Positions 35,518 to 45,089 of a stretch of 64,000 nucleotides of DNA are shown one piece after another. How positions within the stretch are numbered: position 1 is the stretch's first letter; each line of letters begins with the position of its first letter. The stretch is from JAJZGK01 sp035538795. GTDB taxonomy: Bacteria; Pseudomonadota; Alphaproteobacteria; Rhodospirillales; Magnetospirillaceae. A model generated the notes under the pieces. The model was not told the DNA's origin. It saw only the letters and a list, made by a program, of their open reading frames with translations, and did no database searches. The position numbers and the translations under genes are program-made. Where the stretch lies: positions 69,285 through 133,284 of the forward strand of contig DATLJS010000066.1 of the NCBI GenBank assembly GCA_035538795.1, in the 5' to 3' direction.

Positions 35518-38037
35518 TCAAGCCTTATCTTCCGCCGCCGGCAGATGGATGATGAAGGTGGTGCCTTCGCCGGGCACCGACGCGATCTCGATGCGGCCGC
35601 CGTGCAGCTCGACGAAGCTTTTCACCAGCGACAGGCCCAGACCGGCGCCGGTCTTGCGGGATTCGGTGTGCATGCCGCGCACGAAGCTGCCGAAAACCCG
35701 ATGCTGCTCGTCGGCGGCGATGCCCTGGCCGGTGTCGGCCACGGTGAACACCACTTCCTCGCCGTGCGCCCCGCTCATGCGCGTGCCCGCCAGGGTGATC
35801 TGGCCGTGGGGCGGAGTGAATTTGACGGCGTTGGATAACAGATTGAACAGCACCTGACGCATGCGCCGCTCATCGGCGACGATCCAGCCGATATCCAGCG
35901 GGCAATCGAAATTCAGCACCAGCTGCTTTTCGCGGATGCGCTCGCGGGTCAGCTGCAGCACCGACGTCAGCATGGCGTGGATGTCCATGGCGTTCAGGCT
36001 CAGCGTCATCTGACCGGCCTCGATGTTGGCCAAGTCGAGAATGTCGCTCATCACCTGTAGCAGAGCGTGGCCGGCGGTGTTGATGCCGCGGGCATATTCG
36101 TGCTGACGCTTGTTCAGCTTGCCGAAATAATCCTCGGTCAGAATTTCCGAGAACCCGAGCACCGTGGTCAGCGGCGTGCGCACCTCGGCCGAGACGTTGG
36201 CGATGAACTCGCTCTTCAGACGGTCGGCGGCGGCCAGGGCTTCGTTGCGTTCCCGCAACGCACGCTCCACCCGCGCCGAGTCCGAGACGTCGAGCCAGGT
36301 GGTCAGCACCGCGCCGTCGGGCAGCGGCACCGAGGCGTAATCCAGGCTGGAGCCGTCGGAACGTTCGATGCGGCCATGCTTGGGCACCCGCTCCGAGAAC
36401 AGCTCGATGATGCTGTCGCGCACCTCCGGCCAGTCGCCGGCCGAGGCGAAGAAATCGCGGTGATGGGCCACCAGGGCGGCGATATGCGGTTCGTCCGACA
36501 ATTCGTCGGGCGACAGGTTCCAGATGCGGGTGTAAGCCGGGTTGTGCAGACGTAGACGCCCGTCCGACGAGAACACGGCGACGCCTTCGTGCAGATTGTC
36601 CAGGGTTTCCCGGTGCACCGCCAGCGAGGTCTTGTGGGAGCGTTCCAGAGCCAAGGCGTCGGTGACGTCTTCGTAGGTGAACAGCAGACCGCCGAAGGGA
36701 TGGGCCGACACCACCCGGCGCAGGGTCCGCTCGTCCGGCAGATGCAGCAGGTCTTCCTTAGCCTCCAGCATCGAGGTAAAGCGCCGCAGTTCTTCTTCCT
36801 TATAGGCGCGGAAATCAGCGACTTCCGGCAGGCGGCGGTTCTCCCGCAGGATGTCGATGACATTGCCATAGGTAGGCTTGCTGGCCAGCCAGTCGGCATC
36901 CAGCCGCCACAGCATGGAAAACGCCGTGTTGAAAAAGGTCAGACGGGTGTCGCTGGAGAAGATGGCGATGGCGGTGCCCAGATTCTCCAGCACCTCGGCA
37001 TGAGCGGCGACATGGCGCTCAACCTGGCTCTGCAGCTCTTCCTCATGAGTGCGGTCGATGGCCATACCCACGGTCATCAGCCCGTCGCCGCCGCCGATGG
37101 CCGGCAGCGGCGCCTCGGTCAATTCCACCAGACGCCGGGCGCCGCCGATCACCAGATGGAAACGTTCGCTGCGGGCGGTGCCGGCAGCGCGGGCGCGGGC
37201 GGCCAAAGCCCGGGCCTCGCGCATGGCCGGGCCGGGCACCAGTTCGGTCCCGGCCTCGACGGCGGCCTGGGAGGTTTCGGCATCCACCGCCCGGGCATAG
37301 GCCTGATTGCAGGCCACCAGCGTCAGGTCGCCGTCACGCAGCCAGACGGGAAGCGGCTGGGCGTCCAACAAGGCCCGCAAGCGATCGCGTTCGCCGCTGA
37401 GATCGTGGGTTTCCAAGGCCAGACGGTCGACGGCCACGGCGCCTTCGGTGACGTCGCGCACCCACAGAAGATCGGCCAGCGGTCCGCCCTCGGCATCCGA
37501 CGCCCGGTTGGCCATCACCAGAACCCGGCGATTGCCGTCGCGTAAGGGAATCTCCATCTCGAAGCCGGTGCCGTGGCGGCGCAAAAGCCGCACGGAGGCG
37601 TCGAGCTGGGCCGAGTCCTCCTTGGAAAAACATTCGAGAATGTCGGAGAAGCTGGCCCCGGTGCCGCCATACAGCCCCAGCAGCACGGCCAGACGGCGCG
37701 AGCAATGTTCCGACAGCACGTCGTTGTTGGCCGACAGATCCCAGCGGTAATAGCCGTCGGGAGACGAGGCGAGAATTTCCGACAGGCGATCCTGTTCGGT
37801 TTCCAGGCGCATGGCCCGCTCGACGCTGTTGCGCAATTGGATGCGCAGCCACAAAACGATCGGCAGGAAAATCAGCGCCAGCAGCATCACCGAACCGATG
37901 GCCAGAGCCGCCGGGTCGTCGGGGTTCAAAGCCGGGCCATCGCCGCCGGCCTGGGCGCCGCCGGCTTGAGCGAAGGCCGGAGCGGCGGCCAACAAAACCG
38001 GCAATACGCCGCTGATGGGGAAAAGAAAAAAGCGCAT
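35518..38037 (-). CDS. DivL-like PAS sensor kinase with Ala at the phospho-acceptor site
   Basis: About 839 residues. A signal-type N-terminus (MRFFLFPISGVLPVLLAAAPAFAQ) is followed by a membrane segment (about 43-66), several PAS units (about 70-590, including ALERSHKTSLAVHRETLDNLHEGVAVF and SDGRLRLHNPAYTRIW), then HisKA and HATPase domains. The HisKA box reads FIANVSAEVRTPLT: the phospho-accepting His is Ala617, while the ATPase N, G1 and G2 boxes (NLLSNAVKF, VADTGQGIAADE, GAGLGLSLV) are intact. The PAS-7 repeats and the altered H-box resemble DivL of Caulobacter and rhizobia, in which this residue is Tyr. ATG at 38037 chosen for its signal peptide; the frame extends to 38151. It lies 120 nt after gltB. 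Confidence 0.88.
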   Translation of the reverse strand: MRFFLFPISGVLPVLLAAAPAFAQAGGAQAGGDGPALNPDDPAALAIGSVMLLALIFLPIVLWLRIQLRNSVERAMRLETEQDRLSEILASSPDGYYRWDLSANNDVLSEHCSRRLAVLLGLYGGTGASFSDILECFSKEDSAQLDASVRLLRRHGTGFEMEIPLRDGNRRVLVMANRASDAEGGPLADLLWVRDVTEGAVAVDRLALETHDLSGERDRLRALLDAQPLPVWLRDGDLTLVACNQAYARAVDAETSQAAVEAGTELVPGPAMREARALAARARAAGTARSERFHLVIGGARRLVELTEAPLPAIGGGDGLMTVGMAIDRTHEEELQSQVERHVAAHAEVLENLGTAIAIFSSDTRLTFFNTAFSMLWRLDADWLASKPTYGNVIDILRENRRLPEVADFRAYKEEELRRFTSMLEAKEDLLHLPDERTLRRVVSAHPFGGLLFTYEDVTDALALERSHKTSLAVHRETLDNLHEGVAVFSSDGRLRLHNPAYTRIWNLSPDELSDEPHIAALVAHHRDFFASAGDWPEVRDSIIELFSERVPKHGRIERSDGSSLDYASVPLPDGAVLTTWLDVSDSARVERALRERNEALAAADRLKSEFIANVSAEVRTPLTTVLGFSEILTEDYFGKLNKRQHEYARGINTAGHALLQVMSDILDLANIEAGQMTLSLNAMDIHAMLTSVLQLTRERIREKQLVLNFDCPLDIGWIVADERRMRQVLFNLLSNAVKFTPPHGQITLAGTRMSGAHGEEVVFTVADTGQGIAADEQHRVFGSFVRGMHTESRKTGAGLGLSLVKSFVELHGGRIEIASVPGEGTTFIIHLPAAEDKA

Positions 38038-38108
38038 CGGCACCGCCCAAGGGAAGCTGGCCCTCAGGGTGCCGCGAAGAGTCGCAAAAAACAAGGGCTT
38101 AGAGAGTA

Positions 38109-38148
38109 TTCCCACCCCCTTCCCCATTTCTGGGAAAGAAGGTGGGAA
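38109..38148 (-). terminator. Hairpin after gltB
   Basis: TTCCCACC/GGTGGGAA arms enclose a second stem TTCCC/GGGAA. It starts ten bases after the gltB stop and lies in the 120-nt gap before the DivL-like gene. It lacks a T run, so it may only attenuate. Confidence 0.5.
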
Positions 38149-38157
38149 CAATATCCC

Positions 38158-41100
38158 CTACTCCGCCGCCTGGGCCGCCACCGGGTGGGGCAGACGACTG
38201 AGCATTTCCTTGGGCACCACTTGCCAGAAGCGGGCCTTCTCGCGGTGCCAATGCGCCAGGATTTCCTTGGCGTGAGGCGATCCGGTTTCCTGAACATGCT
38301 CGTTGATCAGGTCCAGCAGCTTCTCTTCCCAATACATCACTTCAAGCCGCTGATGGACCACCGACTCGGAATTGACGCGGTGCTCGAAATTGCCGTCCGA
38401 GTCGTAGACGAAGGCCATGCCGCCGGTCATTCCGGCAGCGAAATTGGCTCCGACAGCACCCAAAATGACGGCGGTGCCGCCGGTCATGTATTCGCAGCCG
38501 TTGGAGCCGCAGCCCTCGATCACCACGTCGGCGCCGGAATTGCGCACGGCGAAGCGTTCGCCGGCCTGACCGGCGGCAAACAGCTTGCCCGCCGTGGCGC
38601 CGTACAGGACCGTGTTGCCGATGATGGTGTTTTCGTTGGTCTTCAGCGGACTGGAAACCGACGGACGCACCACGATGGTGCCCCCCGACAGGCCCTTGCC
38701 GACATAGTCGTTGGAATCGCCGAAGACTTCCAGCTTCAGACCCTGCACGGCCCAAGCGCCCAGGGACTGGCCGGCGGAGCCGCGCAGACGCACGGTGATA
38801 TGGCCCGGCTGCAAACCGAACATGCCATAACGCTTGGTGATCATGTGCGACAGCTTGGTGCCGACGGCGCGGTGGGTGTTACGCACTGTGTAGGACAGCT
38901 GCATCTTCTCGCCTTCCTCCAGCGCCGGGCGGGCGTCGGCGATCATTTGAGCGTCCAGGGTCTCGGGCACCTCGTTGCGCTCGACCTGAGTGCAATAGCG
39001 CGGCAGGCCGCCGGTGTCGGCCTGAGCCAGCAGCGGGTTGAGGTCAAGGTCGTCCAGATGGGCCGAACCGCGGCTGACCTGGGCCAGCAGGTCTGAGCGG
39101 CCGATGATGTCTTCCAGCTTCTTGACGCCCAGCGAGGCGAGAATCTCGCGTACTTCCTCGGCAACGAAGCTGAACAGGTTGACCACCTTTTCCGGCGTGC
39201 CGGTGAACTTGTCGCGCAGGGCCTTGTCCTGAGTGCAGACGCCCACCGGACAGGTGTTGGAATGGCACTGGCGGACCATAATGCAACCCAGCGCCACCAG
39301 CGAGGTAGTGCCGATGCCGAATTCTTCGGCGCCCAGCATGGCGGCGATGACGATGTCGCGGCCGGTCTTGATGCCGCCGTCGGTGCGCAGTTTCACCCGG
39401 TGGCGCAGACGGTTCAGCGTCAGCACCTGATGCACTTCCGACAAACCCATTTCCCACGGCAGGCCGGCGAACTTGATGGAGGTCTGGGGGGAAGCGCCCG
39501 TGCCGCCGACATTGCCCGACACCAGGATGATGTCGGCCTTGGCCTTGGCCACGCCGGCGGCAATTGTTCCGATACCGGAACGGCTAACCAGCTTGACGCA
39601 AACCTTGGCCACCGGGTTGATCTGCTTCAGGTCGTAGATGAGCTGGGCCAGATCCTCGATGGAATAGATGTCGTGATGCGGCGGCGGGCTGATCAGCATG
39701 ACGCCGGGGGTGGCGTGGCGCAGCTTGGCGATTTCCACGGTCACCTTGAAGCCGGGCAGCTGGCCGCCTTCGCCGGGCTTGGCGCCTTGAGCCACCTTGA
39801 TCTCGATCTCGCGGCAGTTCTTCAGATATTCGGCGGTGACGCCGAAACGGCCCGAAGCCACTTGCTTGATGGCCGAATTGGCGTTGTCGCCGTTGGCCGC
39901 CGGCTTGTAGCGGGCCGGATCCTCGCCGCCCTCGCCCGACACCGACTTGGAGCCGATGCGGTTCATGGCGATGTTCAAGGTGCCGTGCGCTTCCGGCGAC
40001 AGGGCGCCCAGGCTCATGCCCGGCGTGATGAAGCGCTTGCGCAGTTCGGTGACGCTTTCCACTTCGTCGGTGGAAATGGCGGCGCCGTCGGGGCGGTATT
40101 CCAGCAGATCGCGCAGGGAAATCGGCGGCAGTTTGCGCAGCCCTTCCGAATAGCGCTTATAGGTGGTGTAGCTGTCGGTGCTGACCGCCGTCTGCAGGGT
40201 ATGGATCAGGGTACCGTCGAAGCTGTGGGTCTCGCCGCCGCGCCGCACGCGGTAGAAGCTGCCCACCGGCAGGGTGACGGCATCTTCCGACCAGGCCTTG
40301 CGGTGGATCTCAATCATCTTGTGCTGGATGCCGGTCAGGCCCAGACCGGAAATACGCGAGCTCATACCGGGGAAGAATTCGGCCACCAGGGCGCGGGACA
40401 GGCCCACCGCCTCGAAGCAATAACCGCCGCGATAGCTGCTGATCACCGAGATGCCCATCTTGGACATGATCTTCAGCAGGCCCTGATCAACCGCGTGCTT
40501 GTAGTTCTGGATGCATTCTTCCAGGCTTTGGCCGGCGAACAGGCCGCGGCGGTGGCGGTCGGCGATGGCTTCCTGGGCGATGTAGGCGTTGACCGTGGTG
40601 GCGCCGACGCCGATCAGCACGGCGAAATACTGAACGTCCAGGCATTCGCCCGAACGCACGTTCAGCGAGGTGAAGGTGCGCAGCTGCTGGCGGACCAGAT
40701 AGGTATGCACGCCGCCGGCCGCCAGGATCATCGGAATCGGGGCGCGGCCCGAACCGATCTTCTCGTCGGTCAGAATGACGTGGGTGCAGCCGCCGCGCAC
40801 GGCGTCCTCGGCCTCGCGCTGAATGCGCTTCAGGGCGTCGGCCAGGGCATGGTCGCCGCCTTCGGGATCGAAGGTGCAATCGATCTCGGCCGCCGTGTCG
40901 CCCATATAGGCGCGCATGGCGCGGAATTCGGCGGTGGACAGAACCGGGCTTTCCAATTGCAGCAGTTCACACTGGCTCTGGTCTTCATCCAGGATGTTGC
41001 CCAGATTGCCCAGACGGGTCTTCAGGCTCATCACCCGGCTTTCGCGCAAGCTGTCGATCGGCGGATTGGTGACCTGGCTGAAGGTCTGGCGGAAATAATG

Positions 41101-42678
41101 GTGCAGACCGCGATACTGATTCGACAGCACGGCCAGCGGCGCGTCGTCGCCCATGGAACCCACGGCTTCCTTGCCGTCCTCGGCCATCGGCTGCAGGATC
41201 AACTCCAGATCCTCCATGGTGACGCCATAGCCGAACTGGCGGCGGCGCAACTCCTCAACCGACAGATCGGACGGCTCGACGGCGTTCTCGCGGATCAGGC
41301 TGTCCAACTGGGTGGATTTCTGCACCCACTGGCCATAGGGCTGACGGCCGGCCATCAGATCCTTGAGCGCGGTGTCCTTGTAGAACTTGCCGGCCTTCAG
41401 ATCGATGCCGATCATCTGGCCGGGGCCGACGCGACCCTTTTCCACCACGTCCTGCTCAGCCAGACGAACCATGCCGGTTTCCGAGCCGACGATCAGCAGG
41501 CCATCGGCGGTGATGGTGTAGCGCATGGGGCGCAGGCCATTGCGATCCATGCCAGCGACGACCCAGCGGCCGTCGGTGGCGCACAGGGCGGCCGGGCCGT
41601 CCCACGGCTCGATGACGCAATTGCAATACGAGAAGAACTCGCGATGCAGCTGGGGCATGGTGGCGTTGGATCCCAGGGATTCCGGCACCAGCATGGATTT
41701 CACCATGGGAGCGTCGCGGCCGGCACGAACCATCAGCTCGAAAACGTTGTCCAGCGCCGCCGAGTCGGAGCCGCCGGCTTGCACCACCGGCTTGACGTCG
41801 GCGATATGGGCGCCCAGGGCTTCGCTGGCCAGCCGGGTTTCGTGGCTTTTCATCCAGTTCAAGTTGCCGTTCAGCGTGTTGATCTCGCCGTTATGGGCAA
41901 GCATGCGGAAGGGCTGGGCCAGACGCCAGGTGGGGAAGGTGTTGGTGGAATAGCGCTGGTGATAGATGGCGAAGGTCGAGACGAACCGCTCGTCCAGCAG
42001 ATCGGGATAGAACACCGACAGCTGCTCGGCCAGGAACATGCCCTTGTAGATCACCGAGCGGCAGGACAGCGAACAGATGTAGAAGTCAGCGATATGCTCG
42101 GCCAGCACCGCCTTTTCGATGCGGCGGCGAATGATGTAAAGCTCGGTCTCGAAGGTCTGCTCGTCGACATTGCGGCTGTTGGCCACCATGATCTGCTCGA
42201 TCTCGGGACGGGTGGCGTTGGCCTTCTCGCCGATCACCGAGACGTTCACCGGCACCTGACGCCAGCCGTAAATGGTGTAGCCGAACTTCAGAATTTCCGT
42301 TTCGACAATGGAACGACAACGCTCCTGGGCGCTGAGGTCGGTCTTCGGCAGGAAGCACATGCCCACGGCCAGACGGCCGGGAACCGGTTCATGACCCTGA
42401 TGGCGGATGTGGTCCTTGAAGAAATCCTGAGGAATCTCAACGTGGATGCCGGCGCCGTCGCCGGTCTTGCCGTCGGCGTCGACGGCGCCGCGATGGAACA
42501 GCACCTTCAACGCCTCGATGCCGGCGACCACCACCGAGCGGCGGGGCTTACCGTCCAGCGCCGCCACCAGACCGACGCCGCAGGCGTCGTGGGGCTTGGT
42601 GTCGATGCCCGCGGCTTCCAGCAGCTTGGCGTTTTCCAGATACTCGGCAACGAATTGCTCGCCGTGGTTCTGGCTCAT
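38158..42678 (-). CDS. gltB: Glutamate synthase large (alpha) subunit
   Basis: GOGAT large subunit; it converts glutamine plus 2-oxoglutarate to two glutamates. The 1506-residue protein carries a 32-residue propeptide before nucleophile Cys33 in DACGVGLVAAL. The amidotransferase domain follows (about 33-430), then the central domain and the FMN domain with MISPPPHHDIYSIEDLAQLIYDLKQ. The 3Fe-4S cysteines are in GCIMVRQCHSNTCPVGVCT, and the C-terminal GXGXG beta-helix (GCGSNGCEYMTGGTAVILG) is complete. It follows a GST gene rather than gltD directly. ATG at 42678 with AAGGAGAG upstream. Confidence 0.98.
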   Translation of the reverse strand: MSQNHGEQFVAEYLENAKLLEAAGIDTKPHDACGVGLVAALDGKPRRSVVVAGIEALKVLFHRGAVDADGKTGDGAGIHVEIPQDFFKDHIRHQGHEPVPGRLAVGMCFLPKTDLSAQERCRSIVETEILKFGYTIYGWRQVPVNVSVIGEKANATRPEIEQIMVANSRNVDEQTFETELYIIRRRIEKAVLAEHIADFYICSLSCRSVIYKGMFLAEQLSVFYPDLLDERFVSTFAIYHQRYSTNTFPTWRLAQPFRMLAHNGEINTLNGNLNWMKSHETRLASEALGAHIADVKPVVQAGGSDSAALDNVFELMVRAGRDAPMVKSMLVPESLGSNATMPQLHREFFSYCNCVIEPWDGPAALCATDGRWVVAGMDRNGLRPMRYTITADGLLIVGSETGMVRLAEQDVVEKGRVGPGQMIGIDLKAGKFYKDTALKDLMAGRQPYGQWVQKSTQLDSLIRENAVEPSDLSVEELRRRQFGYGVTMEDLELILQPMAEDGKEAVGSMGDDAPLAVLSNQYRGLHHYFRQTFSQVTNPPIDSLRESRVMSLKTRLGNLGNILDEDQSQCELLQLESPVLSTAEFRAMRAYMGDTAAEIDCTFDPEGGDHALADALKRIQREAEDAVRGGCTHVILTDEKIGSGRAPIPMILAAGGVHTYLVRQQLRTFTSLNVRSGECLDVQYFAVLIGVGATTVNAYIAQEAIADRHRRGLFAGQSLEECIQNYKHAVDQGLLKIMSKMGISVISSYRGGYCFEAVGLSRALVAEFFPGMSSRISGLGLTGIQHKMIEIHRKAWSEDAVTLPVGSFYRVRRGGETHSFDGTLIHTLQTAVSTDSYTTYKRYSEGLRKLPPISLRDLLEYRPDGAAISTDEVESVTELRKRFITPGMSLGALSPEAHGTLNIAMNRIGSKSVSGEGGEDPARYKPAANGDNANSAIKQVASGRFGVTAEYLKNCREIEIKVAQGAKPGEGGQLPGFKVTVEIAKLRHATPGVMLISPPPHHDIYSIEDLAQLIYDLKQINPVAKVCVKLVSRSGIGTIAAGVAKAKADIILVSGNVGGTGASPQTSIKFAGLPWEMGLSEVHQVLTLNRLRHRVKLRTDGGIKTGRDIVIAAMLGAEEFGIGTTSLVALGCIMVRQCHSNTCPVGVCTQDKALRDKFTGTPEKVVNLFSFVAEEVREILASLGVKKLEDIIGRSDLLAQVSRGSAHLDDLDLNPLLAQADTGGLPRYCTQVERNEVPETLDAQMIADARPALEEGEKMQLSYTVRNTHRAVGTKLSHMITKRYGMFGLQPGHITVRLRGSAGQSLGAWAVQGLKLEVFGDSNDYVGKGLSGGTIVVRPSVSSPLKTNENTIIGNTVLYGATAGKLFAAGQAGERFAVRNSGADVVIEGCGSNGCEYMTGGTAVILGAVGANFAAGMTGGMAFVYDSDGNFEHRVNSESVVHQRLEVMYWEEKLLDLINEHVQETGSPHAKEILAHWHREKARFWQVVPKEMLSRLPHPVAAQAAE

Positions 42679-42742
42679 GGCACTCTCCTTCGCGTAAGGG
42701 GCTGGCCCCTAAAAATTGAGTCTGTATTCAAAAAAAGCGGTA

Positions 42743-43351
42743 TCAGGCGGCGAAACCCTGGAACGGGCCGACATGACCGGGACGGGCTTCGACCCGTTCC
42801 AGCCAGGCTTCCACCCGGGGATAGACGGACATGTCGATTCCGGCCTCGGCACCGACGCTGCAATAGCCGTAAAGAGCTAAGTCGGCGACCGAGAAAGCCC
42901 CGGCCAGCCAATCCCTGCCGCTCAACTGGCGATCCATCGCCGCCAATCCGTCCCGGGCGTTTTCCAGCCGGTGGGCATAGACGTCGGCGCGGGTGGCATC
43001 CCGCCCGGTCTTCTTGAAGAAGCGGGCGGTGCCGATGGTGCACTCGATCATGTTTTGCTCGAAGAACATCCAGCGCAGCACTTCGGTCCGCGCCAAGCGG
43101 TCGGTCGGCAACAAGGCCGTGCCATCCGCCAGATAGAGCAGAATGGCGTTGGACTCCGCCAGACAGGTGCCGTCTTCCAATTCCAGCACGGGAATGCGTC
43201 CAGCGACGTTCTTCGCCATGAAGTCGGGCTGCCGGGTTTCCCCGGTCATGATGTCCTTGCGCACCAGGCGAACCGGCAGGCCAAGATGCGACAGCAGCAG
43301 CCGGATCTTGTAGCCGTTGCGCGACAAAGGATCGTCGTAAAGCGTGAGCAT
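42743..43351 (-). CDS. Glutathione S-transferase family protein
   Basis: A 202-residue GST. The N-terminal thioredoxin fold reads LTLYDDPLSRNGYKIRLLLSHLGLP with the glutathione-site region AGRIPVLELEDGTCLAESNAILLYLA (near residue 50), then an all-helical C-half with WLAGAFSVADLALYGY. It has a Ser in the active-site region (DPLSRNGYK). It lies between gltD and gltB on the same strand, 17 nt after the gltD stop and with GGGAGAGGATC before the ATG, so it appears to be inside the glt operon. Substrate unknown. Confidence 0.93.
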   Translation of the reverse strand: MLTLYDDPLSRNGYKIRLLLSHLGLPVRLVRKDIMTGETRQPDFMAKNVAGRIPVLELEDGTCLAESNAILLYLADGTALLPTDRLARTEVLRWMFFEQNMIECTIGTARFFKKTGRDATRADVYAHRLENARDGLAAMDRQLSGRDWLAGAFSVADLALYGYCSVGAEAGIDMSVYPRVEAWLERVEARPGHVGPFQGFAA

Positions 43352-43368
43352 GATCCTCTCCCGTCTCC

Positions 43369-44826
43369 TCAAGCCCGCGCGGCGCGCTGGGAGGAGGCAG
43401 GCAGCTTGTCGTCCTGGCTCTGGATATAGTCGTGAATGGCGGCCGCCGCGTCGCGCCCGTCGCGGATCGCCCACACCACCAGCGAAGCGCCGCGGGCGAT
43501 GTCGCCGGCGGCGAACACGCCCGGCAGGGTGGTCATCTGGGTCTTGTGGTCGACCTTGACGGTGCCCCAGCGGGTGACGCCCAATTCGCGGTCACCGAAC
43601 ATGCCGGGCACGTCTTCGGGATCGAAACCCAGGGCCTTGATCACCAGATCGGCCTTGATCTCGAATTCCGAGCCCTCGACCTTGGTGGGAACCTGACGGC
43701 CCGAGGAATCGGCGGTGCCCAGATGCATGCGCACGCAACGCACCGCTTCGGCCTTGCCCACGCCCAGCACCGCTTCCGGCGCCGTCTGCCAGACGAATTC
43801 GACGCCTTCCTCCTCGGCGTGCGCCACTTCGCGCTGAGAGCCGGGCATGTTGGCCCGGTCGCGGCGATAGACGCATTTCACCGATTTCGCTCCCTGGCGG
43901 ATGGCGGTGCGCACGCAGTCCATGGCGGTGTCGCCGCCGCCGATGACCACCACGTCCTTGCCGTCGGCGTTCAAGGTTCCGTCGTCATAGGCGGCGATCT
44001 TGTCGCCCATGCCGACCTTGTTGTTGGTGATCAGATAATCCAGCGCGGCATGGACGCCCTTCAGATCAGAGCCCCGCACGTCCAGCTCGCGGGCCTTGTA
44101 GACGCCGGTGGCGATCAGCACGGCGTCATGCTTACGGCGCAACTGGTCCAGGGTGGCGTCGCGTCCGACGGCGAAGTTGAGATGGAAATGCACGCCGCCT
44201 TCGGCCAACAGCCGCGTCCGACGCTCGACCACGTCCTTTTCCAGCTTGAAGCCGGGAATGCCGTAGATCATCAGGCCGCCGGCGCGGTCCTGGCGTTCGT
44301 AGACATGCACCTGATAGCCCTGGCGGCGCAACTGGTCGGCGGCGGCCAGACCAGCGGGACCGGATCCGATGATCGCCACCGATTCGGACCGTTCGCGCAA
44401 GGGACGGGCCGGCTTGACCCAGCCTTCGGTCCAGGCGGTGTCGGTGATGTATTTTTCCACCGAGCCGATGGTGACCGAGCTGTGCTTGCTCTGCTCCAAC
44501 ACGCAGGAGCCTTCGCACAGGCGGTCCTGCGGACAGATGCGGCCGCAGATTTCCGGGAAATTGTTGGTGGCCGACGACATGGCGTAGGCTTCTTCCAGAC
44601 GGCCGGAAGCGGTCAGCATCAGCCAATCGGGAATGTTGTTTCCCACCGGGCAATGAATCTGGCAGAAGGGAATGCCGCACTGCTCGCAACGAGAGGCCTG
44701 AGCGCCGGCCTGATCTGGCACGAAGCCTTCGTAGATCTCGTTGAAATCGGTCTTGCGTTCGCCCGCCCCGCGCTTGTTGGGCATGACTTTGGCAAGGTGG
44801 GTGAACTGCAGCATCTTCGACGGCAT
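43369..44826 (-). CDS. gltD: Glutamate synthase small (beta) subunit
   Basis: NADPH-oxidising beta subunit of GOGAT. The 485-residue protein starts MPSKMLQFTHLAKVMPNKRG (ATG 44826; a longer in-frame start at 44862 exists). Cysteines for two low-potential 4Fe-4S clusters lie in CEQCGIPFCQIHCPVGNNIPDW and CGRICPQDRLCEGSCVLEQ. The FAD fold is VAIIGSGPAGLAAADQL, the NADPH fold VVVIGGGDTAMDCVRTA, and AAGDIARGASLVVWAIRDGRDAA is at the C-terminus. First gene of gltD-gst-gltB. Confidence 0.97.
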   Translation of the reverse strand: MPSKMLQFTHLAKVMPNKRGAGERKTDFNEIYEGFVPDQAGAQASRCEQCGIPFCQIHCPVGNNIPDWLMLTASGRLEEAYAMSSATNNFPEICGRICPQDRLCEGSCVLEQSKHSSVTIGSVEKYITDTAWTEGWVKPARPLRERSESVAIIGSGPAGLAAADQLRRQGYQVHVYERQDRAGGLMIYGIPGFKLEKDVVERRTRLLAEGGVHFHLNFAVGRDATLDQLRRKHDAVLIATGVYKARELDVRGSDLKGVHAALDYLITNNKVGMGDKIAAYDDGTLNADGKDVVVIGGGDTAMDCVRTAIRQGAKSVKCVYRRDRANMPGSQREVAHAEEEGVEFVWQTAPEAVLGVGKAEAVRCVRMHLGTADSSGRQVPTKVEGSEFEIKADLVIKALGFDPEDVPGMFGDRELGVTRWGTVKVDHKTQMTTLPGVFAAGDIARGASLVVWAIRDGRDAAAAIHDYIQSQDDKLPASSQRAARA

Positions 44827-44996
44827 GGCCGGTGTTCCCTTGATGAAAAGGCTCTCCTGCAAGGCAGGCGGGGTTCTTGATAATCCGAAAACCGGCCCGA
44901 ATCCAGGAAAAAGACAACATTATGTCAGTTTAGCTGACCTAGTTATTGCACCCCAAGCTAAGTCATCTTCTGGACACGATATGGAACCAATCAGCA

Positions 44997-45034
44997 GCCG
45001 TGAAATAGGTATCAAACCGGACCTATTTCACGGC
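44997..45034. repeat. 14-bp perfect inverted repeat upstream of the UppP-like gene
   Basis: GCCGTGAAATAGGT at 44997-45010 and ACCTATTTCACGGC at 45021-45034, separated by ten bases. It lies in the 263-nt divergent gap between gltD (minus) and the UppP-like gene (plus, TTG at 45090). The exact symmetry suits a dimeric operator or a stable hairpin; no T run follows. A shorter GTCAG-N5-CTGAC element is at 44924-44938. Confidence 0.7.
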
Positions 45035-45089
45035 AATTAACAAGACGATCCGGCTATGCTATAAACCCAGCCCCAGGGGGTAGGTCGCC

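Noticed and set aside
39262..43017. 1251-codon plus-strand frame opposite gltB and the GST gene
   Set aside because: Low-complexity His/Gly/Gln-rich translation typical of antisense frames in high-GC genes; gltB and GST have clear motifs on the other strand.
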